Below the pieces are notes generated by a model. It worked only from the letters and a program-made list of their open reading frames with translations, did not search any database and was not told where the DNA came from. Below, one piece after another: positions 1-11,099 of a stretch of DNA of 64,000 nt (positions are counted from its first letter, which is position 1; every line of letters begins with the position of its first letter). Both the position numbers and the translations under genes were made by a program. The DNA comes from Undaria pinnatifida (Eukaryota > Sar > Phaeophyceae > Laminariales > Alariaceae), in assembly GCA_012845835.1 (NCBI GenBank), contig JABAKD010000004.1:2841933-2905932 (forward strand). Reading direction: 5' to 3'.

Positions 1-498
1 GTCGATTCTAGACCCGTGTTTTTGAGTAGGTTTGAGCTTCTCGCGCGAGTGTGACCCTTAATCTTGGCGGCGTTGATCTGCTGAGCTTTTCGATTTGGCG
101 GCACGCTCCTTCATGAAGTTGTTTTGTTCGCTGGTCGCATGCTGCGGTAGGATAAGGGGCACCTTTTTTTTTCTCTGAAGTTCCTCGCGTGAGCATCTCT
201 ATACCTCGCCCATCAACTGATTTGGCGGGAGCCGCCTTGTCCGCAAGTCTGGATTATTGGATAGGATAAAGTATGGAAATCGGGGAATCCCCATGGCCAT
301 ATTCTGAAGGAGGGGGGGAGGGGGGGGGCACGGAGATGGATTTGGATTATCCCACGTGTGCTTCCAGTATTATGAGACGGAAAACGTAAAAAACTGCCGA
401 AAACACTACTTTACGCCCTAACCCTACTATGAATCCTAACCCCGACCCAAACCTACGCATAGAACTTTGTCCGCATACACACGCATCCGTATACAAAT
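1..498. other. no gene seen; short degenerate telomere-like stretch
   Basis: No coding region or known RNA gene is visible. A G-rich run lies near 310-330. A short stretch near 411-447 has loosely spaced CCCTAA-like words that resemble degenerate telomere repeat, but it is too short and irregular to call a telomere. Confidence 0.3.
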
Positions 499-700
499 AT
501 AGCTTGCGCTGCCGGGGTTGTAACGAGGACCACTGATAGGGTCAGCTCACGCTATCACTACAGTGGGATCCGAAGGGTGCGCCAGCTAGCATTGGGTTGC
601 GAAAGCAACTGAGTTAGATCGACACACGACGCGTATGAAAATACGTGGAAGTGTGGTGAGCTTAAGCTTTATTTTGCCCCATCCGCCGGAGGATTGCCCG
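499..700 (+). repeat. interspersed repeat family B, copy 1
   Basis: A unit of about 200 bp recurs at 2884-3087 (+), 3788-3975 (-) and 4050-4170 (-). Shared landmarks are GATAGGGTCAGCTCACGCT, the block GCGCCAGCTAGC, a GAGTTAGATCGACACACG block, and the right end GTGTGGTGAGCTTAAGC followed by CCATCCGCCGGAGGA. Copies lie in both orientations, which indicates a dispersed, probably transposable, sequence. No coding capacity is seen. Confidence 0.7.
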
Positions 701-734
701 GAAAAAACCCGTCAATTTTTGTTGTTAAAAGTTT

Positions 735-1042
735 GGTCGACCGCATTGAAACCCATATATGAAAACGTTCCCCGATTTCCATACTCTTATCCTACATGAT
801 AATCTAAACGTCTCGTCAAAGCTACCAGGTACTGTTTTGCGGGGAGGGAACGAAGGTGTTCCCCGATGAACAAAACAATCCCATGGCCTACTATTAATAG
901 GTCTACGTAAAACGAAAAAAATGCGGGATTTTTTTTTTTTTTTTTCTCGGAATCCGACGACCCTGGGGCAACTAAGAAGTCCCAAACTTCGGAAAAGATA
1001 ACATTTTGGCAAAAAGTGGTTCCTCTATCGTAGCACGCGCCG
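735..1042. mobile_element. TIR element family A, diverged copy 1
   Basis: Only the right end is clear: AAAAAGTGGT followed by CTCTATCGTAGCACGCG, which matches the right terminal repeat of complete copies at 42269-42515 and 43998-44247. The interior CCATGGCCTA and GACGA words also fit the family. The left end is eroded, so its border is approximate. Confidence 0.5.
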
Positions 1043-1139
1043 CTGCATCAACCATTTTTTTTTTTAGGTCGATTTTTGAGTGACGTACAGAGCCACTCGC
1101 GCGGGTTGTCCTAACTCCGCAGTGGAAGTGATGGTATCA

Positions 1140-1545
1140 TGCTATGTAACACCGCTATAAACGCCGTTAACACCGCTGTAAACACCGTTGTAACGTGCCT
1201 TGATGTATACTTTTACTACAAGGTTGCGCTTGGGGATATGGACGACGTGAAATCGCGGGGATGTCTGGAGTTGAAAACGGGGAACAACAAAACACCGCTG
1301 TAAACACCGTTAACATCGTTGTAAACACCGTTGTATGGTGCCTTGGATGTATACTTTTATTACAAGGTTCACCTTGGGGATATGAACGACGTGAAATCGC
1401 GGGGATGTCTGGAGTTGAAAACGGGGAACACACCGTTGTACCATGATATTTTCTTTTATTACAAGGTTCACCTTGGGGGTGTGGACGACGTGGAATTCCG
1501 GGGATGCCGCAAGTTGAACATGGAGAACACAGGCGATCCTATTAC
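1140..1545 (+). repeat. three imperfect tandem units of about 125 bp
   Basis: Repeated words are ACACCGCTGTAAACACCGTT, TTTTATTACAAGGTTCACCT, GGGGATATGGACGACGTGAA and GGAGTTGAAAACGGGGAA. They occur in the same order three times (about 1146-1290, 1298-1440 and 1441-1530). The open frames across it on both strands are by-products of the repeat. Confidence 0.6.
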
Positions 1546-2228
1546 AGGAGCTCTCTGAAGTTCGATGGTGTGTCTGATTTTTACGTTGGACACGCACCTA
1601 TGGTCATACGATTGCATCTCCTGCTAAGCTTCGCGCACACAATCATTCGCGCACGTGCACACGTACCCAACAGCACCAAGGCTTTGGCGAAGGAAGGACC
1701 ATCAACCAACGTTGCGTTTGTACCGCTTATGTTGATGTTGCTGTTGTACTGCGTACTGCGGCTGGGCTCAGTGAAGCGGAGCGCAATCTATTTGAAGGGA
1801 AGGTTACGGTATTATAGTATTACTCGCCCGTTTTGACTACCGCGTGAGTGGCCCTGCACTTCACCCACTCAACAGTGGACTTTGTAATGCTTTTTTGGCT
1901 CAGCGTAACAACAAAATATGACGGTGCATATCGCGACCTATTAATAATAAATCTCGTAAGCTTGACCGTTTTCTTCTGGAGCCCGGGTGTAGCGACCAGA
2001 GCTATCATATGACAAGTGCGATGTTATCCACCGTCTCCGTCAGTAGGCACCACCGTCTCCGTCAGTGGGCAGCAGCACGAGTGGGATCATGTCGTGCATC
2101 TTGTTTGCACTATTTGCAGTTCGGACGCGTTTTGTTTGACCCAGTATCCAAGCAGCCCGCGTCGCTTCGACTGGCCTGTGCTGTGAACGCCAGTTGGCTT
2201 TTGCCATTTTTTCCGTCTTACCGTTCCT

Positions 2229-2323
2229 AAGGGATTAACCCTGTTGAAGCCCCAAACCCCTCCCTATACTAATTCCAAGTAATTCTGTCCCAAAAAGCGG
2301 GTTTCCAGTCGTAAAGGCGTTAA
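2229..2323 (+). repeat. repeat family C (half-hairpin), copy 1
   Basis: Contains CCCCTCCCTATACTAATTCC, then AAGTAATT and GCGGGTTTCCAGT, ending in AAAGGCGTTAA. The same module is found at 16207-16694 (as full hairpins), 22845-22915, 23208-23300, 24838-24937 and 33768-33857. Confidence 0.65.
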
Positions 2324-2439
2324 GATAGTAAAGAGATCGAGTAGGCGCTCGCGCGGATGGCGCTGACCGCTGAAAACAGAGAAAACCAGAGACCCTACAG
2401 GTGCCTAGTGAGTCAACCCACGCTAGAGATGCAGCAGAT

Positions 2440-2545
2440 GCTAAGAGTGAGCTCCTATCATGAGGAGTGGAGCTCAATGAATATCTTACCCACCGGAAAC
2501 ATGACTGTGGAAGGCATTCGTTCGCGCAACCCGATCTAGGCGCTA
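2440..2545 (+). repeat. repeat family E, copy 1
   Basis: Shares GAGCTCCTATCATGAGGAG, CAATGAATATC and GGCATTCGTTCGCGCAACCC with units at 20205-20320, 36188-36300 and 45500-45605, and in reverse near 32540-32585. About 110 bp, non-coding, nature unknown. Confidence 0.55.
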
Positions 2546-2883
2546 GTCTTGAAAGCAGATGTACTTGTAAAATGGTCATACTAAGCTGCAGTTACACGCT
2601 TGAGGAGCTCAACCGGTTGGAAAATTTGGCGCCAAAAGTGCACCCCTTACCGTCGGACGACTTTAGCGCAATAGTACACTAGTACGGTACAGCCTTGGTC
2701 TCCTAAACAGCTGGCTTGCGCGGCTGTGAGCACCCGGAAGCACGCGCCACGGAGCTCGGCCGAGGCCGAGACGACGTGCGCTGCAATGTACCGCCGACCC
2801 CCCTGCGTACCCCGCAGTCGAGAACGCGAGAAAAGACCGGCGGCTGCCGGAGAAGAGCTTCCAACCGCGCAAGCGTAAGCCTC

Positions 2884-3087
2884 GTAGCTTGCGCTGCTGG
2901 AGCAGTAACGGGGACCGCCGATAGGGACAGCTCGCGCTGTCGCTGCCACGGGTACTGAAGGACACGCCAGCTATAGCGCTGGATTGCGAATATGCATTTG
3001 AGTTAAATTGACACACGGCGTGTATGAAAACATGCGGAAGTGTGGTGAGCTTAAGCCTTTGTTTTTCCCCCATCCGCCGGAGGAGGG
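2884..3087 (+). repeat. interspersed repeat family B, copy 2
   Basis: Same order of landmarks as copy 1: TAGCTTGCGCTGC, GATAGGGACAGCTCGCGCT, CGCCAGCTA, GTGTGGTGAGCTTAAGC and CATCCGCCGGAGGAGG. Base changes between copies are scattered, so the copies are old. Confidence 0.7.
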
Positions 3088-3227
3088 GAGAAAAAACAAG
3101 AACGAAAGTAATCTTCGTGTAGGAACATGCATCCCAGGACACAGGCCGCGGTAAAGGTGCGCCTTTTTGCCTTCTGAAGGTCGTTGCTTGAGGAGCCCTG
3201 TACCTCATTCAGGCGCTATATATTTTG

Positions 3228-3455
3228 TTTTGAGTAAACTGAGAGTTCAACCTGATGACCAAAACCCATGGCCTACGAAGGTGTATGCACACTGGCAAAA
3301 CAAGAATTACATTTTCCGACAATTTTTGGGATAAGGAGGCCCGTTTTTCAGTTTTTTTTTAGCCAAAAAGTGGTATACCTTGATACCTTTACTCTTCATT
3401 ACCTCAATACGATATTTTAGTCAAAAAGAGGTATACCTTAATAGCACGTGTTCCT
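3228..3455. mobile_element. TIR element family A, diverged copy 2
   Basis: Interior words GATGACCAAAACCCATGGCC and TTTTGGGATAAGGAGGCCCG match the family. The right end AAAAAGTGGTATACCTTGATA appears twice in slightly different form (3363-3385 and 3421-3445), which suggests a local duplication of the terminus. The left end is not preserved. Confidence 0.5.
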
Positions 3456-3787
3456 GCTTGTAGCTAATACGTTCGCGGTGAGGGTTGTGCTCTCCTTCGT
3501 TGCGGTGCGGCTGCTACTCCCTTGTGACGAGGGCAAGGGCACGGTCGGCGATACAAGTCCACGAGCTTGATTTTGTTTGCGTTACGCCCAGGCCACCTAT
3601 GGGCGCTCTCAAATATGCGCTTATCGACACCTCCACAGCAGCTATACCCTCGAATTTTGCAGTAGCCCGAGATCAGCATTGCTGGACCCCGGGCTAGATA
3701 GGTGGACACAAGCTTTGACACCCCGGACAAACCACGATCTAGATCATCTATAGTAGATCCTATAGCTGACCTTTTTTTTTTTTTTTT

Positions 3788-4250
3788 ATCCTCCAGCGGA
3801 TGGGGAAAAATAACGCTTAAGCTCACCACACTTCCACGTAGTTTCATACGCGTCGTTTGTCGATTTAACTGAGTTGCTTTCGCAGCCCAACGCTAGCTGG
3901 CGCACCCTTCGGATCCCATTGTAGGGATAACGTGAGGTGTCCCTATCAGTGGTAGCTGTCGTTATGATATTTTGTGTAGGATCTGTAAAGGTGAAGTACA
4001 GATCCAACCCTAGTAAACAAAGCTAGATCATGCAGATCGTACGGAGGACCGCGTCGTGTGTCGATTTATCTGAGTTGCTTTCGCAGCCCAACGCTAGCTG
4101 GCGCACCCTTCGGATCCCACTGCAGGGATAGCGTGAGCTGTCCTTATCAGTGGTAGCTGTCGTTATGATATTTTGTGCAGGATCTGTAAAGGTGAAGTAC
4201 AGATCCAATCCTCGCAAACAAAGCTAGATCATGCAGATCGTACGGAGGAC
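3788..4250 (-). repeat. two tandem copies of family B joined to GATC-type units
   Basis: Family B lies here in reverse orientation twice (3788-3975 and about 4050-4170). Each copy is followed by a block containing GATCTGTAAAGGTGAAGTAC, AGATCCAA and CTAGATCATGCAGATCGTAC. The compound unit of about 190 bp is therefore tandemly duplicated. Confidence 0.7.
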
Positions 4251-4915
4251 CTGTACATGTGAACTACAGATCCAACCCCAGAAAGCAATGCTAGATCGTG
4301 CAGAACGTACGGTTCCCACCCAGCAAAATGATATATACCGTACCAGGTACCTGGCACACATGTTCCTGGAGATGTGTAGAATCTGTACATGTGGAGTACA
4401 GATCTAACGCTGCAAAACAAAGCTAGACATGCAAATCGTATGGCTCCTACCTGGCAACATGCGCTAGACCATATGTTTTTGAAATATATACCTGGTAGAT
4501 CATCAAGTGGGGATCGGTGATGATCTGTCCGAGGTGTGAAGGCTTTGTAGGTGCCAGGCTAGAGCCTCGTTTTTGGAAAAAGAAAGCGGTCTTGTCTGGC
4601 GGGTAAAACCTGTTTGTTGATGTACAAGTGTGACTTATCGTCTCGTTGCAAATATTCTACACGCCGGGCAGATGATCCATCCCCACCTGATGATCTAGAT
4701 GTTTCAGGGAATATCTGTATGCTCTATAGCTCATGTTACCGGCTTGGATCCGTACCATCTGCATGGTCTAGGAAATGTTTTCACGGTTGGATGCTCTTCA
4801 CTCACAAATCCTGCTCGACATCTCATAACGGCATCTACAGGATGTGCTATAGATTATCTAGATCTACTGCAGATGATGTAGATGATCTAGTTCGTCATCT
4901 GTCCGGGGTGTGAAC
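4245..4915. repeat. GATC-type repeat cluster (GATCTGTACATG...)
   Basis: Units with CTGTACATGTGAACTACAGA, a GATCCAAC word and GCTAGATCATGCAGATCGTA are repeated at about 4245-4320 and 4381-4447 and, more diverged, at 4680-4910. The same family recurs in reverse at 25595-25845 inside an intron of the RBM-type gene. Each unit is rich in short inverted GATC words. Confidence 0.6.
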
Positions 4916-5019
4916 GTTCCGTGTTTTGTAATGAAGATGACTAGCAGCGATTTCTGCGAATAAGTATCACGCTTCTTGTCAAGCTGAATAACGACCATTC
5001 CAAGGTTGCGTTCTGTAGG

Positions 5020-5165
5020 GTACGTACAAACCATACCCGGGGGTATTTACCCCGGGTATTACCCTACCAATAACTGCTGCAAGTTCTGTAGGACATTCAT
5101 ACCCGTACCCGGAGCTTTGTAAGTTCTGTACGCCAGTGTCACAAATACCCGGGGAACGGGTAAAT
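5020..5165. repeat. TACCCGGAACTT-type repeat, copy 1
   Basis: Words such as CATACCCGTACCCGGAGC, AAGTTCTGTACGCCAGTG and CACAAATACCCGGGG belong to a family of about 50 bp seen as longer arrays at 9020-9180 and 9885-10220. Confidence 0.55.
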
Positions 5166-5900
5166 CATTTTTATATCTTACAAGGGCTCCGCATGGGTGC
5201 CGGCATATGTCGGCACCCATGCTCCAGGTAGGGCAGGGCAGCACTTCGACTTGTTCGATTCAATATTCGATAGAGTGTAAAAACCGTTACCACACAGCAT
5301 ATAGTCTACGCGTGTAGAATGTAAAGTAATGCCAAGATATCGATATAGGCTAACAGTGGACTGCTTACTTCTGCCGTTTTTTGCGTGAATCCGATTCCGA
5401 GCTTCATTATATTTCGATCGGATAAATCCGAGCCCACACAGACTGACCCTCTAGTCTGGCCACGAAAAGATGCTTCGAGTGTGTTTCTCGATATTTTGAC
5501 TCAACCAAGCATCCAGGACCAGCCGGGGGATGACCATGTTCTCTGCATGTTTTATACGTAGCCACTGAGAGGCGCGCACTGAGCCAGCTTCTGCTACACC
5601 ATGCATGGTAGTATCTAGATCCGAGGTTCGCAGACCGACTCTGTGTGTATAGACTGATCGTGGAGAAACTTGCTGACGGTATGCTAGGCGTGAAACACGG
5701 TGTCGCTACCTTCGTCTTTCAATTCCTCGAATGCCGCTAGAATGCTACTACGTGTTGCTGCAGATACTCTCATCTGGTAGATGAAGTATTTGTAGTACGC
5801 GATAGCACTGAACTAAGAATTTGGCCGTTAAAAATTTCAGGCTCGAGTTTTAGACGAAAATAAAAAACATACGAAGTAGATACCTGGTACGGCCTTTTGG
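5165..5900. other. no gene or clear repeat
   Basis: I see no supportable open frame or repeat structure here, apart from a short inverted pair of TGGGTGCCGGCATATGTCGG type near 5193-5222 and one TACCTGGTA word at 5881. Confidence 0.3.
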
Positions 5901-5904
5901 TGTG

Positions 5905-6525
5905 ATCGCTGGTCGCTCATTGGCCGGGGAACGTTCATAAAGTAACCGTCATCTGGGGACGATAGAGTCCCATCCCAGGATCATAATCCATCCACGCTTA
6001 TGCAACTCCGACAACCCGGGAACGAACACGGATATCACCAGGATTAATACCTCCCCGCACAGTGTGGAAATCCTCAACCCCGCGGACCGGCCGATAGCTG
6101 ATTGACTGGGGGTCGTATATTATAGAGCCATCTCCACCCGGGGATGATAGGATCCCATCCCCGGTCCAGAGGTCATTCCGTATCTCTAATAATTAGAAAA
6201 CCCGGGGAAGAAAACAAATATATCTCGGGTCGACACCGCCCCCCACGGTGTGGAAACCCCAACTCCGTTGGCTGAAATCGCTGATTGGTTCGAGCTCCAC
6301 AGCGCCGCCCCACCCTAGGTGGATGATAAAGGCTCGCCAACCAATGGCGGGCAGTTCCGTCGCACACGGGGGAGATAGGGCCCCATCCCCGGTTCAGAAA
6401 TCCTCCGAATCTCTACAGCTCCAACAACGCGGGAGCTACAACGATGGCCTCCCGGGTCGATACCTACCCGCACGGCGTGCCAACCCCGACCCCATTGACT
6501 TATTCGTGATTGGCTGGTAGGCTTT
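5905..6525 (+). repeat. three tandem diverged units of about 200 bp
   Basis: Each unit holds, in order, a GATAGGRTCCCATCCCCGGT block, TCCGTATCTCTA-like text, CCCGGG, a GATACCTCCCCGCACGGTG-like block, a GGAAACCCC-like word and CGCTGATTGGCT. The block starts at about 5960, 6148 and 6373. The units are well diverged; short open frames here follow from base composition. Confidence 0.65.
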
Positions 6526-6559
6526 GACCCAAGAAGCTCAATTTCTTTTCGACGGACTC

Positions 6560-7600
6560 GGGTTTTCCCGCATACTTTTCGCATACGGCAAACATTCTCA
6601 ATGCGAGCGCAATTCGACCAGTTGTTTGCATGATAGGTCGCACGAAAAAAGCGATTTTGAGCCTAAATCAAGTTGGCGTGCCAAGCAAGCACGCTCAAAA
6701 TGAGGACGAGAAACTCTTGAACAGCATCAACAGCTGCACCAAACGCAGTATAAATAGACGAATTAGAGCGATTTGTATCCAGGATTCAGCCCCCACCGGT
6801 TATAAGCACAATCATTTCAAACAATAATGATATAATAAATGGAACTAAGACCGGCACACCTCGAGCGTAATAACCGTGGGAAAAAGCCTGAAATGCGGCC
6901 AAAACAGTGCGTATTTGACTCGCATGATGGTGGAATAATCATGGAATACTTGCCCGCACAATCACCTCTTGGTCGCTTACGCGACACCGAAAAAAACCGC
7001 TGAAAATCCCGACTTCATTCGCTTATTGGGTAAAAACCTCACTAAGCGGTAAGCTTTAATATTTTTCGCTCTTTTCTTGCATACTACTCGCGTAGGGCAA
7101 ATGTTCGCCATGCGACCGCAATTCGTACAAAGCGCTTGATCTCGGGATGATTCTAGACAGTTGGTACCCAGAGCGTCAAAGATAAGGCCATTCGGGACAT
7201 AAGAGCGGTCGAATCGCCATGTCCCGGCATACTAACAGTCATATGTTGCCCACAACAGATGGGAGCAATGGGCGCCTGCTACGGCTTGCCATAGGGTAGT
7301 CTTGAATCGGAATACCCCCACCGTACTGCTGTGATTACTTGTTGGTGTAGCTTGTCTGAAAAGCTGTTCTCGTATTGTATCAGACGTAAGACAGCAGCAG
7401 CACCTCGAAGAGAACCGCATGTCACTAGATACCCATGCTCGTACCGGTACTATGGATACAAAGAGGACAGCAGTGCTACACCGCAGGTCAAAATGCCCGG
7501 GCGTGGTGAGGCAATCCGCGAGAAGTACGCATACATCAACAAGAGTTGGCTGTGAAGGGGAGATGCCCACTACGTACATGCGAGGGTCATCAGCGGTTGT
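6560..7600. other. no gene recognised
   Basis: Open frames of 60-145 codons occur on both strands, but none shows a domain, a start context or splice borders I can support. Two related blocks at about 6600-6700 and 7075-7150 share TTTTCGCATACNNNNCGC-like and GGCAAACATTC-like text, which suggests an old duplication. Confidence 0.25.
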
Positions 7601-7614
7601 AGGAGGCCCAACAC

Positions 7615-7862
7615 GCCGTATCCCTATTTTTTCAGAACTACTGCTGTATCGCCGATTGCGGGCGCACACGATTTATTTGTGCAGAAGATCCCTATTTTAT
7701 GATGGTGCTATATCGTCGATTGCTGCGGTGCACACGAGATATTGTCAAGGAGATCCCTATCACGCTGTATCATCAAATACTGACGAACACGAGATGATAT
7801 TTTCAATATCCCTATTTTATTTCACTGTTGTGTCTTCAATGCGCACACGATGTATTGGCCAG
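7615..7862 (+). repeat. four tandem units of about 60-70 bp
   Basis: The words ATCCCTATTTTAT, TGCTGTATCGTCGATTGC and GCACACGATATATTGTC recur four times with small changes. This array lies within the 175-codon plus-strand open frame 7419-7946, which I therefore do not treat as a gene. Confidence 0.6.
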
Positions 7863-8466
7863 CAACAACGGTCAGTAGCCAGCGCAACTCTTGCGACTAC
7901 GCAACAAAGCGTTCGAAACACTACCTTGAGAATCACACCTTTATAACTGCATCCACGATTGTGGGAATACATGTACTTGGAAATAGTGTGGGATATTTAT
8001 TATTCGGCCTTGAAAGATGGATCGTGGATCGTGGACCGATTTATACGGAACGGCTCTTTGGGCGGCGATGAAAAATACAGACAAAAGCATGGTTTCTCGT
8101 ACTGCGATTTTTAAAAGCGACTCCGTAGTGTTTATTTTCCTATTTTCATGGTCTGGTCTGTTTTGTTGTGTTTTTGTACCCGGTGCGCTAGCACTTCACT
8201 TGCTTTACCTTGATTCATTGTGATTGTTTGGTTTACTCTGACCCACAGTCTGACCACATAAGTTGTATCTCTCTAGGATGAAGAATCAGCGCGGACACTG
8301 GGTGTACTGGTGGGGAACGCCCCCCCTCGAAGACAACGAACGCCCGAACGAAGGGATTTGATCGAGAAATCCGATATCGAAGAGCAACGACACAGCAGTA
8401 GTACGATAATAGGCCAAGCGCTTGGATGTGTGACCTTGAAAAAAGTGTTGTGGGGACGAAATAAGA

Positions 8467-8520
8467 TGCCAATTTGAAAATGATGCCAGTTTGAAAATGA
8501 TGCCAATTTGAAAATATTTC
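8467..8520 (+). repeat. 17-bp motif repeated three times
   Basis: GATGCCAATTTGAAAAT is repeated head to tail three times, with one base change in the middle copy. Confidence 0.85.
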
Positions 8521-8639
8521 CTCATGTTTTTTCCGTTCAAGCTCTGCATATGCCAATATCCAAGAATAGCTCGGGCGTAACCTCCCAAAACACATTTTTT
8601 TGGCCACTTCTCGCTTGTCTCCCTCAGCCCCCCCCTCCG

Positions 8640-9015
8640 CGTTCACGTCGAGGTGCGGAACAGATAAGGCAGGGCGAGGGACGCTGAAGCCGCCCCTCGA
8701 AGACGGCGCTCGGACGAAGAGATTTGACCGAGAAATTCAAATTTCGAGAATCCCATACTGAGGCCGAGACGAAAAAAAAACTCCTGGCCAATCCCTGTCC
8801 TCTCAAAAACGCGAATCATTTTATGTCGTTCACGTCGAGGTGCGGAACAGATAAGGCAGGGGGAGGGACGCTGAAGCCGCCCCTCGAAGACGGCGCTCGG
8901 GCGAAGCGATTTGACCGAGAAATTCCAATTTCGAGAATCCCATACTGAGGCCGAGACGAAGAAAAAAAAACTCCTGGCCAATCCCTGTTCTCTCAAAAAC
9001 GCGAATCATTTTATG
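8640..9015 (+). repeat. two tandem units of about 187 bp
   Basis: The stretch from GTTCACGTCGAGGTGCGGAA through CGCCCCTCGAAGACGGCGCT to CTCAAAAACGCGAATCATTT is present twice in a row and nearly identical. A more diverged relative containing CCCCTCGAAGACAACGAACG lies at about 8270-8390. High identity implies recent duplication. Confidence 0.85.
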
Positions 9016-9019
9016 TATA

Positions 9020-9180
9020 GATATGAGAGTTCTGTACGCCCATGCCACAATACCCGGAACTGATGTGAGTTATGTACCACTTCGGTACCGTACCCGGAAC
9101 TTCAGTGACTTTTCTGAAGACCGTGTGGCGCAAGAACCAGGGAACGGGTATACCTTTGTTGCAATACCCGGGGAGCCCAT
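9020..9180 (+). repeat. TACCCGGAACTT-type repeat array
   Basis: Three units with GTTCTGTACGCCCATGCCAC, AATACCCGGAACT and GTACCCGGAACTTC. Same family as 5085-5160 and 9885-10220. Confidence 0.6.
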
Positions 9181-9184
9181 GTGT

Positions 9185-9880
9185 TCGTTCAGGTTTAATA
9201 ATCCAAATAGTGTATTATGCATTTTATTATGTATGCCATGTCTTGTCAGCGACACAAACCGAACACCGAGCAGCGTAAGTATCATATAGTAGTAGCACCT
9301 ACCATCTGTAGATGTTTTTAATGTTTCTTGCGTTTATGTAAGGGCACGTATTACTTACAAGTTTGAATCGGCTTTTTTTTTTCTTGAATCGAATTCAATT
9401 CGGTTCGATTTGGTGGAAACATGCAAATTTGACTCCTCTCGGGAAACCATGTATTGCGTGTTGTCAACGTTTTTTTTGCCATCGGAATAATGCAGATGTG
9501 CTGTGACGGCGATGCAGCTGTCATCGACGTCTTCAACTATCCTCTGTGTTTTCGGTAGCTTCGCGTCTTTGTTGTGGCACTTGGGCGTATCGAGGTGATG
9601 GCAAAATTTTGGCTTGCGACCGCCATTTTTTTCTTGAGGCGCCACAGCCGGGGTACGCTGTGGTATGATCTGTTACTGAACAGTAGCCGTGAGCGCGGCT
9701 GTTGCCCCGGTCGCCACTCATTGAGGTTCACGGTTGATCGCCTCTCTCGATGGTGGTTTTGTCGATAATGCCCTCAAAGCTACGACGGATTGCCTCGGGG
9801 ACGTTGGCCCAGTGGTAACACGCCATACAAGTTGGATGAAATACTCCGCTTCAAATCGAACTCCTTGCCCGAAGGGGTGT
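9185..9880. other. no gene recognised
   Basis: Overlapping short open frames occur on both strands (for example 9355-9645 minus and 9574-9768 plus), with no recognisable domain. I see no repeat of note. Confidence 0.25.
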
Positions 9881-9884
9881 CATT

Positions 9885-10222
9885 TACCCGTACCCGGAAC
9901 TTCTGTAAGTTCTGTACGCGCGTGCCACAATACCCGGAACTTCTGGAAGTTCTTTGAGACTTTCATATCCGTACCGGGAACTTCTGTGAGTTCAGTAGGA
10001 CATTCATACCCGTACCCGAAACTTCTGTAAGTTCTGTATACCCCATGCCACAATACCCGGGGTACGGGTGCAGCACTTTTTGTACCCACCCGGAACTTGT
10101 GTGAGTTCTGTACGCCCGTGCCACAATGCCCAGAACTTCTGTGAGTTCTGTAACACTTCCATACCCGCACCCGAAACTTGTGGAAGTTCTTCAAGACTCC
10201 GATACCCGTACCCGAAATCCAG
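9885..10222 (+). repeat. TACCCGGAACTTCTGTAAGTTC tandem array
   Basis: About eight units of 35-55 bp, each built from ACCCGTACCCGGAACTTCTG, AGTTCTGTACGCCC and GTGCCACAATACCC. The minus-strand frames of 80-104 codons across it, with repeated TELTEVPGT-like peptides, are translations of the repeat. Confidence 0.75.
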
Positions 10223-10349
10223 GCACCCTAAGCTTGGACCATTCAACTGGTGGAACTCACAGCTGACATATTTGAAATAGTTTTACTTAGACGACGCCGC
10301 CACGCCAATCACAAGAGATCAGTACCAGTATTCAGTTGGAACCTAGCCT

Positions 10350-10800
10350 TTGTGGGGCCTATGCATATTTCATAGCTATGAAATAAATAAGAAATGCGGC
10401 CATCATCATGGTATGAGTGCGCAACACACGATAGATACTCCATGCTGTCAATACGCGCGTGTCGTGCAGCTCAGGACTTGCGTTGGAGTCCCACGAAAAC
10501 GACGAATTAACGGAAGAGTACACAGCAGCGTCCTTCAACCGAGGCACTGCGGGCCGCTAGAATAGCTGACGACGACTTTGCTGTCGAATTTCATTGCAAG
10601 CAGAGCTGTAAGGCACGCGCAAAAGACAAGTAAGAAATGGCGACCTCAAAAGCGACTATTGCGGTCGTTTGGGGCCCATGCACAGCGATAAAACAGATGA
10701 GAAATGCGGCTATTGTCGTGGCGTGAGTGCGCAACACACGATAGGTCGTTGATGCTATCGATACGCGCGTGTCGTGGAACTCCTTGCTTTGGAGCCAGTC
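10350..10800 (+). repeat. diverged direct duplication of about 140 bp, spacing about 315 bp
   Basis: Blocks 10352-10490 and 10668-10795 share GGGGCCTATGCATA-type text, AAGAAATGCGGCCAT, GAGTGCGCAACACACGATAG and ATACGCGCGTGTCGTG. No coding signal. Confidence 0.65.
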
Positions 10801-11099
10801 CGTCCCGCATGAAAATCAATAACACCGCCCCCTAAGCTAGCAGCCCGTGTAGCTTCGTGTGGCTGATCCTGCAATCGTCAGGTTTACTCGTCATTTTTTT
10901 CCTCTGAAGGCCCAACGGGGTCAAAAGAGCATCTAGGCATCATGCCGTGCGGCTTGTTATTGGCTTGTGTGGCGAGGTGTAAGACTGAAGGTAGCCCATG
11001 TGTAGTTTCGAATCCCTCGCCCAGAATGTTTCACCTTTTTTTTTGTTTCTATGCGCGTTGGTAAGAAATTTGTATGATGCTGTAATACGGACTACTACG

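Noticed and set aside
411-447. Telomere end
   Set aside because: CCCTAA-like words are few, irregular and followed by ordinary sequence; the similar stretch at 23063-23100 is intronic.
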